Shown: positions 11,688 through 22,796 of the stretch, one piece after another
Layout of the letters: every line of letters begins with the position of its first letter
How positions within the stretch are numbered: the first letter of the stretch is position 1
NCBI GenBank assembly: GCA_004154925.1
Contig: QJNS01000174.1
Location: 415-64,414, forward strand
Source: Monosporascus cannonballus
Lineage: Eukaryota; Ascomycota; Sordariomycetes; Xylariales
Direction: 5' to 3'
Length of the DNA: 64,000 bases
Notes under the pieces: model-generated
Database searches by the model: none
The model's input: only the letters and a program-made list of their open reading frames with translations
Told to the model about the DNA's origin: nothing
Translations under genes and position numbers: made by a program

Positions 11688-12756
11688 CTAATGGGCCATA
11701 ACCTGTGGCGGCTTGGTTGTGGCATCGGTGGGCTTCTCGTCGACATCCATAGCGTCGTCACCACCCTCAGCGGCCTCGCCCTCGATCTCTTCCTCTAGTT
11801 CGTCCTCGGTCTCGTTTTCGAGGTCGACACTGCCCTCCTCGTCGGACTCGTCTTCCTCGGCAGCGTCACCGTTCTCCTCGACGCCACCCATCTCGGCATC
11901 ACCGTCGCCCGTAGTAGCAGCGGCGGCGCTGCCTTGCCCTTGAGCGGCGGCAGCAGCCTCAGGACCCTCCTCCTCGACTTCGTCTTCGAGTTCGTCGGCG
12001 CCGTATTCTTCCTCATCAGGCTGCAGATCGGCCTCGGGCTGTTCAGGCGGAAACTCAGCAGGAGCAGAAGCCTCCGAATCCCTGGTCACACGGGTTAGCA
12101 GCGGGGTAGTTACGGGAAGGGCTGGTTGTAGAACACGAACCACTTGATGGCGAAGCGCGTTACCCTAGGCTTATCTGCGAGGATGTTCCGTCGGATCTTC
12201 TCGATGATGGGCTTGGCCGGCGGGTCGGCGTTCAGCTCATCTGTCTCGTATTCGTTGTTGACGTAGTAACCGACGCGAACGAACTCGCGGCCGTCATAGG
12301 AGCAGGTCAGAAGCACGACGGTGACACCGAGAATATCAGCGTCGGGGATGCGGCTGGTCTTGGGGGCATCGGCCTCGAAGATGAACTTGTTGACACCAAC
12401 AGGGATGGGGCCGACGAAGAGAGAATCGAGCTCCTGATCATATTGATCGCTGCAAATTGTACTTTAGAATTGGGCCTGTTTTTTCCGAGTCGGTACTGGG
12501 TGAGTATGACTTACGACGTAGCGGAACCGACGTAGGTCAACTTCCACTCTAGGTCTGTAAAAGGATCTGATTAGCCCAGTGGCCTTGCTGACCTTGCTGA
12601 CCGCCACAAGAATAACGACATGGTCAGTGGACAAGTCGGTACAGTACCTTTCTCTAGCTGCTCAAGGCATTCGAAGGTAATCTCGAACTCATACTTGTCG
12701 GTGAACTTGGCCGGGTTGTTGAGGATGTTAACCCCAAGGAGCGAGACGACAGACAT
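11688..12756 (-). CDS. asf1: Histone H3-H4 chaperone ASF1
   Basis: ASF1 binds H3-H4 dimers in the nucleus. It hands them to CAF-1 or HIRA for nucleosome assembly in replication, repair and silencing. Four minus-strand exons, 12756-12648, 12554-12515, 12449-12141 and 12081-11688, give 283 aa. Residues 1-154 form the conserved immunoglobulin-like core, starting [20 protein letters not shown]. Landmarks are [19 protein letters not shown] across the first intron, [16 protein letters not shown] across the second, [20 protein letters not shown], and NPRVTRF-like [12 protein letters not shown]. The third intron splits the W codon (donor GTTCGT, branch CTAAC, 59 nt). Residues from about 155 on are the expected acidic tail rich in D, E, G and A, ending at 11688. 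A purine is at -3 of the start. It is divergent with RNA14 across a 1.4 kb intergenic region. Confidence 0.97.
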
Positions 12757-14157
12757 CTTTGGGGTGCTAGGTGGGTAGTGAGAAGACGAGAAAGAGTGTT
12801 CGATACGGGGGATTTATGAGTGACAGCCCAGAGCCCACAGAGAGAATGAAAGATTTGAAAAGAACTTTCTCGAAAGTACCGGTGATATTTCCCCAACAGA
12901 TTCACACTCCTCGTCGGGTCTGAAGATCGAGTTGAAAAAAAAAAAAACAAAAAAAGTGAAGCCGCGTTGCTCCGTGGTGCTCTTCACGAGGGAAGTTTAT
13001 TTGTATTTGTTTTTGAGAAATAAGTTATCGGGGCAATCATTGATGGATATGGGGGGAAGTGGGCAACAACGCTAGCCAACCTTGGCCTTTGTCGCCTTCT
13101 CTAAACGCGACACGTCAGGAGGGAAAAAGCGCGTTGAGTGCTCGCAGCAGAAGTTAAGGGTCCGACGGCCCTGATGTTTTAGGTGTGGTTCGTGCATCGC
13201 ACACAGTGCGCCATAGACAAGTCGGCGCGCATACCAGACTATCGAGTATTCGCTGTTATCGTTATCGTTATCGTTATTGTTATTATTATCATTATCGTTA
13301 TTATTATCGTTATTATTATCGTTATTATTATCGTCCTCGTCATCGTGATCGCTATCGGTTTATCGTTATATCTGTATATCGGTGCATCGATAAATCGGTC
13401 TCCTTATAATGTTGTATCGTTATATCGCTACACATGCATCTATCTGTTGGCTTCGTGGCTATCGATCACTAGCGCTGGCAGTTTAACTAGATGCGGACGG
13501 ACCAAAAGAAGTCAGCCAAAGCTTAACGTTAAGACAAGCGCAAAGCGAGGCTGTTACTTACTACTTACTACCCAGCTTGGTAGTTTCTATCAAATCTTGG
13601 CTGGCAACAACAAGCATCTGTCTGACCTTTGCCCTTCCATTCTTTCCTCATTGTTGGTCTCTGCCATCGTGAGCTTCAACTTCACCCAAGTCTTTCCCAC
13701 TCCCTCCCCCCCCCCTACAGGCTACCTAGTAATTAGAGGCCTCACACTACGAGATTGTGTGGAGGCTACTTCTCACATGTTTTTAGATATTGGTTCCTAA
13801 TTTACACAGCAGTTTCGCAATATTCGGCAGAACCCATGCGATCATCATCATCAGCTCAATAGCTGCTTTCTTCGCTCTTCTCCCCGATCTTACCTTTCGA
13901 GCAGAACTACCCACCCCAGCTCGACGACGCATTCATCTGTCCGCATTTATTCTTGCTGGATATCTATCACCGATCCATCCGAAGATTGAATTTAGACGTC
14001 GTCGACCGACCTTCTGTGGCCCGCCACCACCACTCGCCACCCGCTACCCGTTCTCCCGAGCCGGGTGAACGAGTGACGTTGACGATCCTTTCCACCGAAT
14101 CGCCATTTCTACTGCACGTTGCGCCTCGTACGCGTCTCTCTACATTCCCGCGCCGTA
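12757..14157. promoter_or_regulatory. Shared divergent promoter region of asf1 and rna14
   Basis: This is the only sequence between the two divergent start codons. It contains an A-rich tract near 12934-12956, a TTATCG/TTATTA microsatellite at about 13255-13345, a CTTACTA direct repeat near 13555-13572, and pyrimidine-rich stretches (13680-13720 and 14020-14150) that probably form the RNA14 leader. The 205-codon open frame over the microsatellite (13183-13800 +) is a simple-sequence artefact. I cannot place a TATA box or transcription start with confidence. Confidence 0.55.
13252..13345. repeat. TTATCG/TTATTA microsatellite in the asf1-rna14 promoter region
   Basis: About 90 bases of tandem TTATCG, TTATTA and TTATTG units, degenerating into TCGTCC and TATCGG-like units to about 13420. 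It is a simple-sequence tract with a mixed three- and six-base periodicity, and it lies about 0.5 kb upstream of the ASF1 start. Confidence 0.85.
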
Positions 14158-17100
14158 ATGGTTTCGGAAACTCCCGATAGCCCCGTCGCCATTCCTGAGG
14201 GCCAATCTGATAATACTGCTGCATGGGAAGAGCAAGGATGGAATGGGAATTCTGAGAATTTGACTGCTTCACATACTGAGCATAGCGATCAACATCAAGA
14301 ACCTGCCGTCTCTGCTGACCCTGCTTCCAACTCTGCTTCTTCTGGTGACTCGGCCTCCGATGATGAGGATGCTGGGGAATATGACCCCGAATCCATCACC
14401 TTCACCACGGCTCCCGCTGTTGTTGCTACCGCTCCTACACCGGCCGTAGAGCCTTCTGCACCAGCTGTAGAGCCTTCCCGTCCCCCTAAGAAGCCCAAGA
14501 CCGCCGGCGGCTTTCTTGTTGGCTCCTCTGATGATGAAGATGATGACGCTCCCACTCCCACCCCCCCTCCAGAGCCCGCTCTCAAGCCAGTCCCTGCACC
14601 CTCTCGGACCCTGCCTCTTAACCCCTCCCCTCTGCAACAATCCACGACTTCGCAAGACCTACCTGCTCAAGCGAGCGATGCGCAAGATGCCGCCGCCGGC
14701 GCAGCCACTGCTGCTTCCTGGGTAAGACCTTCGACTGACTATGCCGGAATACTGGAGGATCGCATCAAGGACGACCCGCGTGGGGCGTTGGATGCCTGGC
14801 TTGACTTGATCAAGGAACACCGGTCGCGGAATAAGATTGACGATGCACGTGCTGTGTACGAGCGCTTCTCCAAGGTCTTCCCTCAAGCCGTAAGTTCCTT
14901 GCCGTGCCTTGATCGCGCTGCGTCTGTACTGACCGTTCCCAGGCGCCTATCTGGATTGACTATCTAAAGATGGAGCTTAGTCTGGACAACTTCCAGCAGG
15001 CGGAACACATTTTCGGCCGTACTCTGCTAACCATACCGGATGTCGCACTCTGGACCGCCTACCTCGATTACATTCGTCGCAGAAACGATCTCAACGATCC
15101 GACCGGCCAAGCCCGTCAGGTGGTCAATCAATCCTACGAATTCGTCTTGGACAACATCGGCCAGGACCGCGACGCAGGACAGATATGGCACGACTACATA
15201 CAGTTCCTCAAGTCTGGTCCCGGCCAGATCGGAGGCAGCAGCTGGCAGGATCAACAGAAGGTAGACGTGCTCCGCAAAGCCTACCAGCGCGCAATCTGCA
15301 TTCCCATGGCGAATCTACATTCGCTTTGGAGGGAGTACGATCAGTTCGAGCAAAGCTTGAACAAGGCGACGGTAGGTCTCGCACCGCCGGTTGTGGATGG
15401 TAAATCTGCTAATTCGCGTCCCAGGCCCGAAAATTCATACAGGAGAGGTCGCCCTCGTATATGACCGCGAGGACCGCCAACACGCAGCTTGAGAACATCA
15501 CCCGCGGCCTGAAGAAGTCGGACCTGCCCACGCTCCCGCCTGCTCCCGGCTTCGCTGGCGATCAAGAGTTCCATGAACAGGTCGGTCTATGGAAGGGCTG
15601 GCTGGCATGGGAGAAGACGGATCCTCTCGTGCTGCAAGCCGACGAACCGGAGACGTTTCGACAGCGGATTCTTCTCGTCTATAAGCTGGCGTTGATGCCC
15701 CTACGCTTCTATCCGGAGATGTGGGTAGATGCGGCAGAGTGGTGCTTTGAAAACGGTATCTTGAGCAAGGACGGACAGGACGCCGGTCTTCAGTTCCTTG
15801 TGGATGGTGTTTCGGCGAACCCGGAGAGCCCGCTTCTGGCTCTCAAGCATGCGGACAGGATCGAGTCCACGCACCCGGCTGGCGAGGGCGATGCGGGTAA
15901 GGCCGCCCTTGCGCAGGCTGTAAGAGCGCCGTTCGACAAGGCTCTCGGCCACCTTTACGATATGGTCAAGGTCAAGAAGGAGAAGGAAGCGGCGGCATTG
16001 GAGATGGTTAGAGGCGAACCGGAAGGGGAGAACCTGGAAGACGACGACGAGGGAGAGATCTCGGAGAGGCCACCCCAACACATGACTAAGGAGGCACGAA
16101 TCAAGGCTCTGCAGGACGGCTTCGCTGCACAGATTCAGATCCTCTCCCAACATATCTCCTATCTTTGGATCGCTCTTGCTCGCGCATTCCGGCGTATCCA
16201 GGGTCAGGGCCAACAAAATCCTCCCGTGGGTGTACGGGGTATTTTCGGCGAAGCTCGCGCGAAAGGTCGCTTGACCAGTGACGTCTATGTCGCCATGGCG
16301 CTCATCGAGTCGGAGATCTACCGAGACAAGGTCGCGACAAGGATATTCGACCGTGGATGCAAGTTGTTTCCCGAGGACGAGCATATCTTGGTCGAATACC
16401 TCAAGCACCTCCACTCCCAGCATGATAATACAAGTAAGTTGTAGGAGGTCCTCCTTGTGCATTAGGCGGATTCTAACGGTTCTTTCTCCAGATGCTCGAT
16501 TGATGTTCTCCAAATCTGTCCAAGCGTTCCGGCAGAAGGCTGAGACCAACCCTGTCTTTCTCTCTAAGCTCAAACCCATCTATGCTTACTTCCACGGCTA
16601 TGAATCGAAGTACGGCGAGCTTGCGCAGGTGAAAGAGTTGGAGAAGCAGATGGCCGAGCTGTTTCCCCAAGATCCTACCCTGACACACTTTGCCGCCCGG
16701 TTCGCGACGGAGAGGTTCAACCCTATCACCGTGCCCATCATCATTTCGCAGGCGACGCAGATGCGTCCTAAGCTCTTTCGATCGATCGAGCAGGCGCCCG
16801 TGTCCGCCAGGAGCAGTCCCCAACCGGTCGGGCAGGCCGAGCAAAGCCCACGACCTCAGTACCTGCAATCTGTCGACTCGCCAAAGCGGCCCTTCCCCGC
16901 TGATGACCAGGATGACCACAACCCTCCGCGAAAGATAGCTCGTGGAGCCTCGCCGCTTAAGGGCGCGGCCGGTCGACGGCTTGATCAGCAACGGCGAGCT
17001 CAACACGGACAGGGTGCTTCTACATACGCTAACGCGCCGGCCCCGCTCCCAAGAGATATAACCTTTCTCCTGGGTTTGATTCCGCCGCCGGCTGCTTTCA

Positions 17101-17543
17101 ATGCCCAGCGGTTCAACCCCGAAGGCATGGTGCGTCTTCTCGGGAGGACCAACGTGCCTGATTACAGTGATTGGAAAGCGAAGCAAGGCCAAACCTCCCG
17201 CAGCGACCCACTCCAATCCCGCGCACATACCCGACAGGCATCTTCCGAATACCCACCTTACTCGTATTCGGGGGATTCTCCTGCTGCCTTAGGCCGGCCC
17301 ATTAGCCCGTACGGCGGATCCCGCCCTCCTCAGGCGGCGGCACCGTACCGCAACTCTCCTCTCCGACCCGGCTCCAGCGGATCGTACGAGCCACCCCCCG
17401 CCGTCTACCCACAGTTCAACCCAATGGCTGCTGCGGCCAACGGTGGCTATCCCGCATGGCAAGGCGGCAACTTTGCCCCACCTAATCCCTACGGACAACC
17501 TCCGGCACAGCAACCACCCTCGCAGTATGGGGGTTGGAACTAG
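14158..17543 (+). CDS. rna14: mRNA 3'-end processing protein RNA14 (cleavage factor IA scaffold, CstF-77 orthologue)
   Basis: RNA14 is the HAT-repeat scaffold of nuclear cleavage factor IA, pairing with RNA15 in pre-mRNA cleavage and polyadenylation. Four exons, 14158-14889, 14943-15371, 15425-16433 and 16492-17543, join in frame to 1073 aa, usual for filamentous fungi. Residues 1-190 are acidic, Pro/Ser-rich low complexity. HAT/Suf repeats follow from about 195 to 800 (AWLDLIKEHRSRNKIDDAR, APIWIDYLKMEL, ALWTAYLDYIRRRNDL, LWREYDQFEQSLNK, PEMWVDAAEWCFENG, LWIALARAFRRIQ). Near residues 912-952 is the conserved segment RDITFLLGLIPPP and FNPEGMVRLLGRTNVPDYSDW-like sequence, the region that contacts RNA15 in yeast. 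The tail is Pro/Gly/Gln-rich and ends YGGWN. Introns are 53-58 nt. The gene appears intact. Confidence 0.95.
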
Positions 17544-18904
17544 GCAAAATCCGGCTGCCCAGCGACCTGGTAGGATGCCTTCACCCTAGCAGCTACGGCA
17601 CCGACGTGGCAGACATCGGGGTGGATCCGGGTTGATTGGCAAAAGAGGGTGTTGCCCTCCTCGCTACGGCGGCTGGGAGCTGTTGGGGTGTTGCGTGCAT
17701 ACTTCTGCTTTGGCTTTGTCATGGTACCGGTGTTTGGGCGTACGTCCAGTCGTCGGGCACGGAGGACCAGGACTTCCTCCGCGTGTCTGTCTACTGGAAG
17801 GGGATCTCATCCGTTCGGGAGACGTGGTTGTTTGGGGAGGCTTTATATTCTCATCTACCTACCGATCAGCAGCTCTAAACGCAAAATTGAAATGCAGCTC
17901 CTGAGGGGGACGACGCCCTAAGTGGGCGGATGGGTTTTATGTGGTTTAGTTAGGTTGGCCTCCGTCGATAGGCAGATTCGGAACAGTGTCGGTAGATAAG
18001 TAGCCGACGAAGAAAAGTTATCACGAAAAGAAAGATCACAGGGACCTTGTGTGGAATTTTTGTGTGGTCCGTGACGTTGGCGTAGGAGAGATTCTCCAGT
18101 ATACTCATTAACATTCCTACCGAATCCAGAAGCACTAGGGCGAGTAGTCCAGAGGTCAGGGCCAGGCCGTCTTGCTTTCGGTAATGCAACTACTCGTGAT
18201 TAGAGCAAATATGCTGCATACACGTAGGAACCTACTCGCTTCCAATGGATCGACATCACCAGATGGCCGTTTCGAGACGTAATCGTGCAAAATAACAACG
18301 CCTGGAATCATAGTGAAATGGGGCAGGGTGTTATGCCCATAACCGGACTCGGCTGATCAGTAAGTCCGGGTCTCTCATGTATATTAAGGAGTTCTTTTCG
18401 CCATGGGTTCAACCCCAGGACACCACCACCCCACTCATCATTGCATTCAGACACACTTTAGCTATCAGGTTCAATACCATGAATATAGTCGGATTTTGTT
18501 TCATGTCTCGTTAACCCTTACCCGTATTGTGACATACCCGGAAACTCCGCACTGATCAGGACCAAATCGCCCCGACCCAATTCAATAGGAAAACGGAAAT
18601 GCAGGCAATCACCATTTCACTATTAGATGATATCAAGACCCCAGTGAGTCGAACCGAAAGCTCCGATGAGTGACCGTCGAGCCGACAGAAATACGTGCCG
18701 TATATGCCATGGTAGCAATGAGCGCCCCTCCTATGCTCCCCTCGAGATCTGCAGAGATGCGGAATTGAGAGGCTGCGCTCGTCCGGGAGTCTGTGGCGAG
18801 ATGCTTCTCCTAATTAAGCAATACCCCGTGACATAAAGCAAGATGTAGGTGGTCAAGTCTCAAATGCCGGCAGGTGCTGCCCATCGCCTTCTTCGCTGAG
18901 ATCC
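17544..18904. other. Intergenic region, no gene seen
   Basis: This is the 3' flank of RNA14 and the sequence up to the 3' end of the next minus-strand gene. Open frames at 17632-17921 (+) overlap one another in three frames and show no domain. A tRNA-like GGTTCAACCCC string near 18409 has no matching acceptor or anticodon arms. Nothing else was recognised. Confidence 0.5.
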
Positions 18905-19892
18905 TCAGGGTTCCCAATCCATCGACTCGTCGTCGCCACCGTCCTTGCTGTCATCATCGTTGTTATTTTCGTCGCTGTCTTCGTCATAGTCATCGTCGTA
19001 GTCGTTGTCCTGAAAATAGACATCGGCATAGTCCCGCTCAACAGCTATGTCCACACCCCAGCTTCCAGAGTTAATGCCCCAGGCATACTCCCGCTCAAGG
19101 GCCATGTCCACATCCCGGCTTCCAGAGTCGATGCACCAGCCCTTGTCCCTACCGGAGCCCCTGCCACTGCTCCAATCATAGCCCCAGGCACAGTCATCTT
19201 GACCGAGATCAAGATCTTCTTCCCACTCCCGACCGTCTCCCTTCACCGTGATGCCTGAGAGCTCTTGCTTCAAGAACTGTAGCCACTCCGGATGATAGAA
19301 TCTGCTCGCCTTGACCTTCTCAAGGGTATGAAGAGACCTCAAGAATTCCACGTAGTGGCCTAGTAGGTCTTTCTGCTCCCATGGCACGAACCGAATCCAC
19401 TCCAGGTAAGGGAAGATAATATTGACTTCCGTGGCCGGAAGCTTGGCTCTGTCAGGGAAGAGGATGTCCAAGCCTGGCTGTAGCTGGTGATTCACAGAAT
19501 CACCGGGATACTCGAAGCGATGGCGCAATTCCAAACGGAGCTTGCGGACGGGAGGTGGTTGGAAGCTACCTACAGCATAGAGGAGTGTGTGCTCAACAAA
19601 GGGACTGTTGAACCCCCACGAGTTGGGTCCGCCACTTGGTAAAAAAGATACAGTAGACATACTGCTGCAAGATTGGCCTCGCCTCTCTGGCTAGACGTTT
19701 GCATGCAAGTAGGAGTGGTGGATATGGGCTGACCCAGGAGCCTGCCCTGAAATGAGTGCGGTTATCGTTTTCGGTCAGGTCGATGGGCATGATGTTCCAC
19801 AAGTAGTCATCAGCGTACTCCTCGTAGATCCGGCGGCGTATCTCGAGGGGGAAAAGCTTGAAGAAGAGGGAATCTTGCTGTGGCGCGTCCAT
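18905..19892 (-). pseudogene. F-box-like/hypothetical fungal protein gene, split by a one-base frameshift
   Basis: The N-terminal part reads from the ATG at 19892 (A at -3): a short hydrophilic start, then FFKLFPLEIRRRIYEEY and LLLACKRLAREARPIL. This is the leucine-rich F-box-like opening common in large families of fungal proteins of unknown role. The frame changes within 19593-19660. The second part, from about 19660 down to 18905, supplies some 230 further residues. Removing one T from the T6 run at 19641-19646 would join the frames. The C-terminal part holds a 19-residue tandem repeat (57 bp, 19026-19139) and an extremely acidic Asp/Asn-rich tail ending MDWEP. Known families suggest a substrate adaptor or regulatory role, but the function is not shown. 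The break may be a real mutation, a sequencing error or two separate genes. Confidence 0.6.
19026..19139 (-). repeat. 57-bp tandem duplication inside the F-box-like gene
   Basis: Two adjacent copies with period 57 encode two 19-residue units of the form (I)xSGSxxVDxAxERxYAxx. Differences between copies are scattered substitutions and the frame is kept. Confidence 0.85.
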
Positions 19893-20698
19893 GGTGATGG
19901 TGCGGATTTCTTTCCTGTGTGTTCGTTCCTGACGCTGCGGCTTATGGTCCTTGATGATCTTGATGATTTTCACAAGTGTTGCCTAGAGAAGTTTCTAGAT
20001 TGACGAGAACATTGCTGTATGGGGAGTGGGAAGTGTTGAAGGAGGTTTCTGCGAGGGTGAAGGGAAAGATGGTGGCTACCAAGTAGGAGGCTATGGGGTA
20101 TGAGCTGTGCTAGAAGAGGGCAAACCAGGAAGATGCGAGTTGGCAACCCGACCCATGAACGGCAGCGACGCCACTCGTAGCTTCCAAGAGGACTTTTGAT
20201 CAATATCTCATCCTTTAATTCCTTCAAACGGGTAATTATAATATTCTTTTACCCTATCCGCTGCTTCTCTTGGCTTTCTACCTTCCAGTAGTTGGACTTA
20301 CTAGCGGCAAGTGAGCGTAGTGTTTCCTGACCAGCACTGGTTGTTCATGTCCACTTGAAGTTGAAGTGAAATTAATGTATGAACAAGGTGAACGGGCTCT
20401 TGTCCGGTTACGACCAAAGCTGGCCCGTAACCATCAGGTGTCCAAAATGCATGCCTGTCTATCCCATGCGACGACGGCTTGTTTGTACCCTGCCCCTACG
20501 GCCGGTTGCACGGGCACAGCCCAACATTACCTGAAAACACACACCTTACAAACTCCCGATTTCACATACTCTTACTCGGAATTGCAACATTTGTTTTTGC
20601 TGACGATTACACTCCAGAGCACCATCGGTGGTTAAAGTCTGATTCGGAGCGTCCATCAATTGAAATCTCCCCCTTCTGTAGACTCAGTGTCATCAATC
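19893..20698. other. Divergent intergenic region, no gene seen
   Basis: This separates the minus-strand F-box-like gene from the plus-strand gene at 20699 and presumably contains both promoters. Short frames at 20366-20709 carry no recognisable domain. Confidence 0.5.
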
Positions 20699-22122
20699 AT
20701 GCCTTTTAGGCGCAGCGAGGCGCCAGCCTCCATCCCGGATGCAGAGACTATAGGGTCACTGCTCGGGCGGCTTAACCTGTCGGCGGAAGGCAGGAGGGCC
20801 ATCAGGACTTTGCAGGAGCTGGCCGGGTCTGGACGGGGACACAAAGGCCTCGTCAAGCTAGGGGTTCGATGTAAGCGCATCGAAGGCGATCCGTTCGGTG
20901 TTTTGATGTCCTGGGCAGGCAACATTGCACATCCCGAGGACGATCGAATCGTAAGCTATCTTTGGCCGAAGCTCTCTCCTCCCCTCCCCTCAAGATCTCT
21001 AGATAACATCTAACATGGGCTAGTATGATATCGTGCAGCCGTTGCTTGACGAGCTATCCTCGGCAAAAATAGACAAGGGCGCCAGAGTGGAAGCTATCGA
21101 GTCCCTCTTGGACATGATACCAACTACCCCTTTCTGCCGGATCGCTGAGGAACTATCCGTCGAAGACTCTTATAAGGTTGCAACGGAGAATGCCCAAGAG
21201 ACCGTCGTCACGTTCAAGCTTGCCTCGTCCGTCTCGGTTCGCCTCATGCAGTGCCACGATATAGACAAATCCGACGAGAGCTCCTATGGCCGGACCATTC
21301 GCGCAAGCCTGTCCCGAGCCCACACGACTTCTCAGCTGGATGATCCACCCATGACCAAGGAGCTTGCTCAGCACATAATGGCTAGACTCCTAAGACAAGG
21401 CAAGAGTGTCTTGGGTATTACAGAAGACGAAGACCTAGAAAAATATCAAGAGCGGACCTAGTAGCAGCGGCCATACTGACCGTTCCTGCGGAGGATTTTT
21501 CTACGAGTTGAGGAAGGCTGCACAAGAGGAGTACTGGTACCATATGTCGTCAGAGGAAAGAGCCGCAACTAGGCAAGAATCGACTCTTCCCTCGAATGAC
21601 GCGCAGTTTGCTTCCAATCTAGAGACTGTGCGGAAGAACTGGCAACGGCCTTGGAATAGCTTAGTACGGTACCCCGATTATTTCCGTATATATCGGCTCG
21701 ATCAAATGGCTGCGGAGAATGTATGGGGACTTATTGAGGAAGATGTTTTCGTGGTTCTTGACACCAACAGGCAAGTAGTCTTTGCCAACGCGGAGAATCT
21801 CTGTCAGCTTCTCTGGGGCAAACACCTTAGCGAAGTGCTGGTTCGATGTTTCGACATGTGGGCATACTTCACTCCATTGCCGGCTCCGGAATCTTGCAGA
21901 CATGCCACCGGCAACTACGTGAGGAAAGTCCGTCCGGAGCTGGACATGTCTAAAGCGACCGTGGCTACTCTGCCCAACGCTCGAATGTGCGTCGCTCACT
22001 ACGGGTCTTGGGCGAGTCAGGATGATCCGCACGGCCGTCGAATTATGCGTACGATAGATACGCGCTTCGCTCGGGGCGGCGATCAAAACTTCTCGGTGGA
22101 ACTTTTTGCTCATTTCTTGTGA
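20699..22122 (+). CDS. Hypothetical protein at the border of the AT-rich block, 3' end probably lost
   Basis: I do not recognise this family. The best model is exon 20699-20950 and exon 21024-21414, with a clear intron between them (GTAAGC donor, CTAAC branch, TAG acceptor), then exon 21494-22122. Together they give 423 aa. The second intron (21415-21493, donor GTATTA, acceptor GAG) keeps the frame but has weak signals. Without it the product would stop at 21461. The protein is soluble-looking, with a helical N-terminus (SLLGRLNLSAEGRRAIRTLQEL). A later segment (VWGLIEEDVFVVLDTNRQVVF) resembles a beta-rich fold and HYGSWASQDDP is distinctive. At 22119 the stop overlaps a good GTGAGA donor, so the true gene may have continued into sequence now occupied by repeats. 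Start context has A at -3. Confidence 0.6.
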
Positions 22123-22676
22123 GACCCTGCATCATATACAGAAGCATATAACTGAAGAAGAAGTGCATTAAAGGTTGCATGACCTCTAGAAGGTCCTTTA
22201 TAGAAGGTGAAGGTGGTGAACCCTCCTTAAATACAGATAAAAACAATGGTAGCTAAGAGATAAGAATACCGGTATAACCGAAACAATTTCTATTAGCCGG
22301 TTAGTTAATTAAGCCATGGCGTTATTAGATTTAATATACCTTCTCAGCTATTAAAAATTAACAGCTAAAGCTTTTACGACATTAAATAACTGCCCAAAAA
22401 AGAAATGCCGTAATAATTTAAGATACGCAAAAATAAAAATAAAATATTAAAGTTCCGAAATCTTTCGATTTCGAGACTTTAAGAAACTTTTAATAAGATT
22501 TAAACCCATATCTTTAGATATTAAAACTTAATATCATACTTTTAAACTATAAAAGCGTTATTAAAAAGTTAATTTAATATCTTATTAATTAAGATAATAT
22601 AAGCTTTGAGAAATAAGAAACGAATAACGGAAATAAATAATTAAAAAGAATTAAAAGTAAGAGTTTTCTGTTATAG
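22123..22676. other. Border between gene-rich sequence and the RIP-degraded AT block
   Basis: Composition changes abruptly at about 22,250: left of it about half of bases are G or C, right of it most are A or T with TpA common and CpA rare. From 22,250 to 22,665 the sequence has no ORF and no LTR I can identify, and is presumably a degraded repeat fragment. Confidence 0.6.
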
Positions 22677-22796
22677 CTGCACCATACCATCACGCCATCA
22701 GGGCAAAAGATCGGTGAAATGATCGCAATTGTGGCAATCATCCTGGTGCTTACAGCTGCATATATACTAGAGCTCTTACGGGTGACCAGGCCGTAA
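22677..22796 (+). pseudogene. Orphan terminal exon-like island with a membrane segment
   Basis: This stretch of normal composition is surrounded by AT-rich repeat sequence. It is preceded by a good 3' splice acceptor (TTTTCTGTTATAG) and reads 39 codons to TAA without a break: a short polar start (HTITPSGQKIGE), a strongly hydrophobic segment (MIAIVAIILVLTAAYILEL) and a basic end (RVTRP). That is the layout of a tail-anchored C-terminus. It could be the last exon of the gene at 20699-22122, cut off by repeat insertion. However, direct joining from the donor at 22119 gives the wrong phase, so missing exons or a different gene are needed. I do not recognise the protein. Confidence 0.45.

Noticed and set aside
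13183..13800. 205-codon open frame with a long Ile/Val hydrophobic run upstream of RNA14
   Set aside because: The hydrophobic run is the translation of the TTATCG/TTATTA microsatellite. No domain or exon structure supports it, and it lies in a promoter region.
15701..16579. 292-codon open frame on the minus strand
   Set aside because: It is the antisense shadow of RNA14 exon 3, whose sense frame matches a known family.
18360..18430. tRNA-like T-arm string near 18409
   Set aside because: No acceptor stem, D arm or anticodon arm can be paired at the right distances.
1..22250. Biosynthetic gene cluster around the transporter and SDR
   Set aside because: No core enzyme (PKS, NRPS, terpene synthase) or pathway regulator is present, and the neighbours are housekeeping genes.
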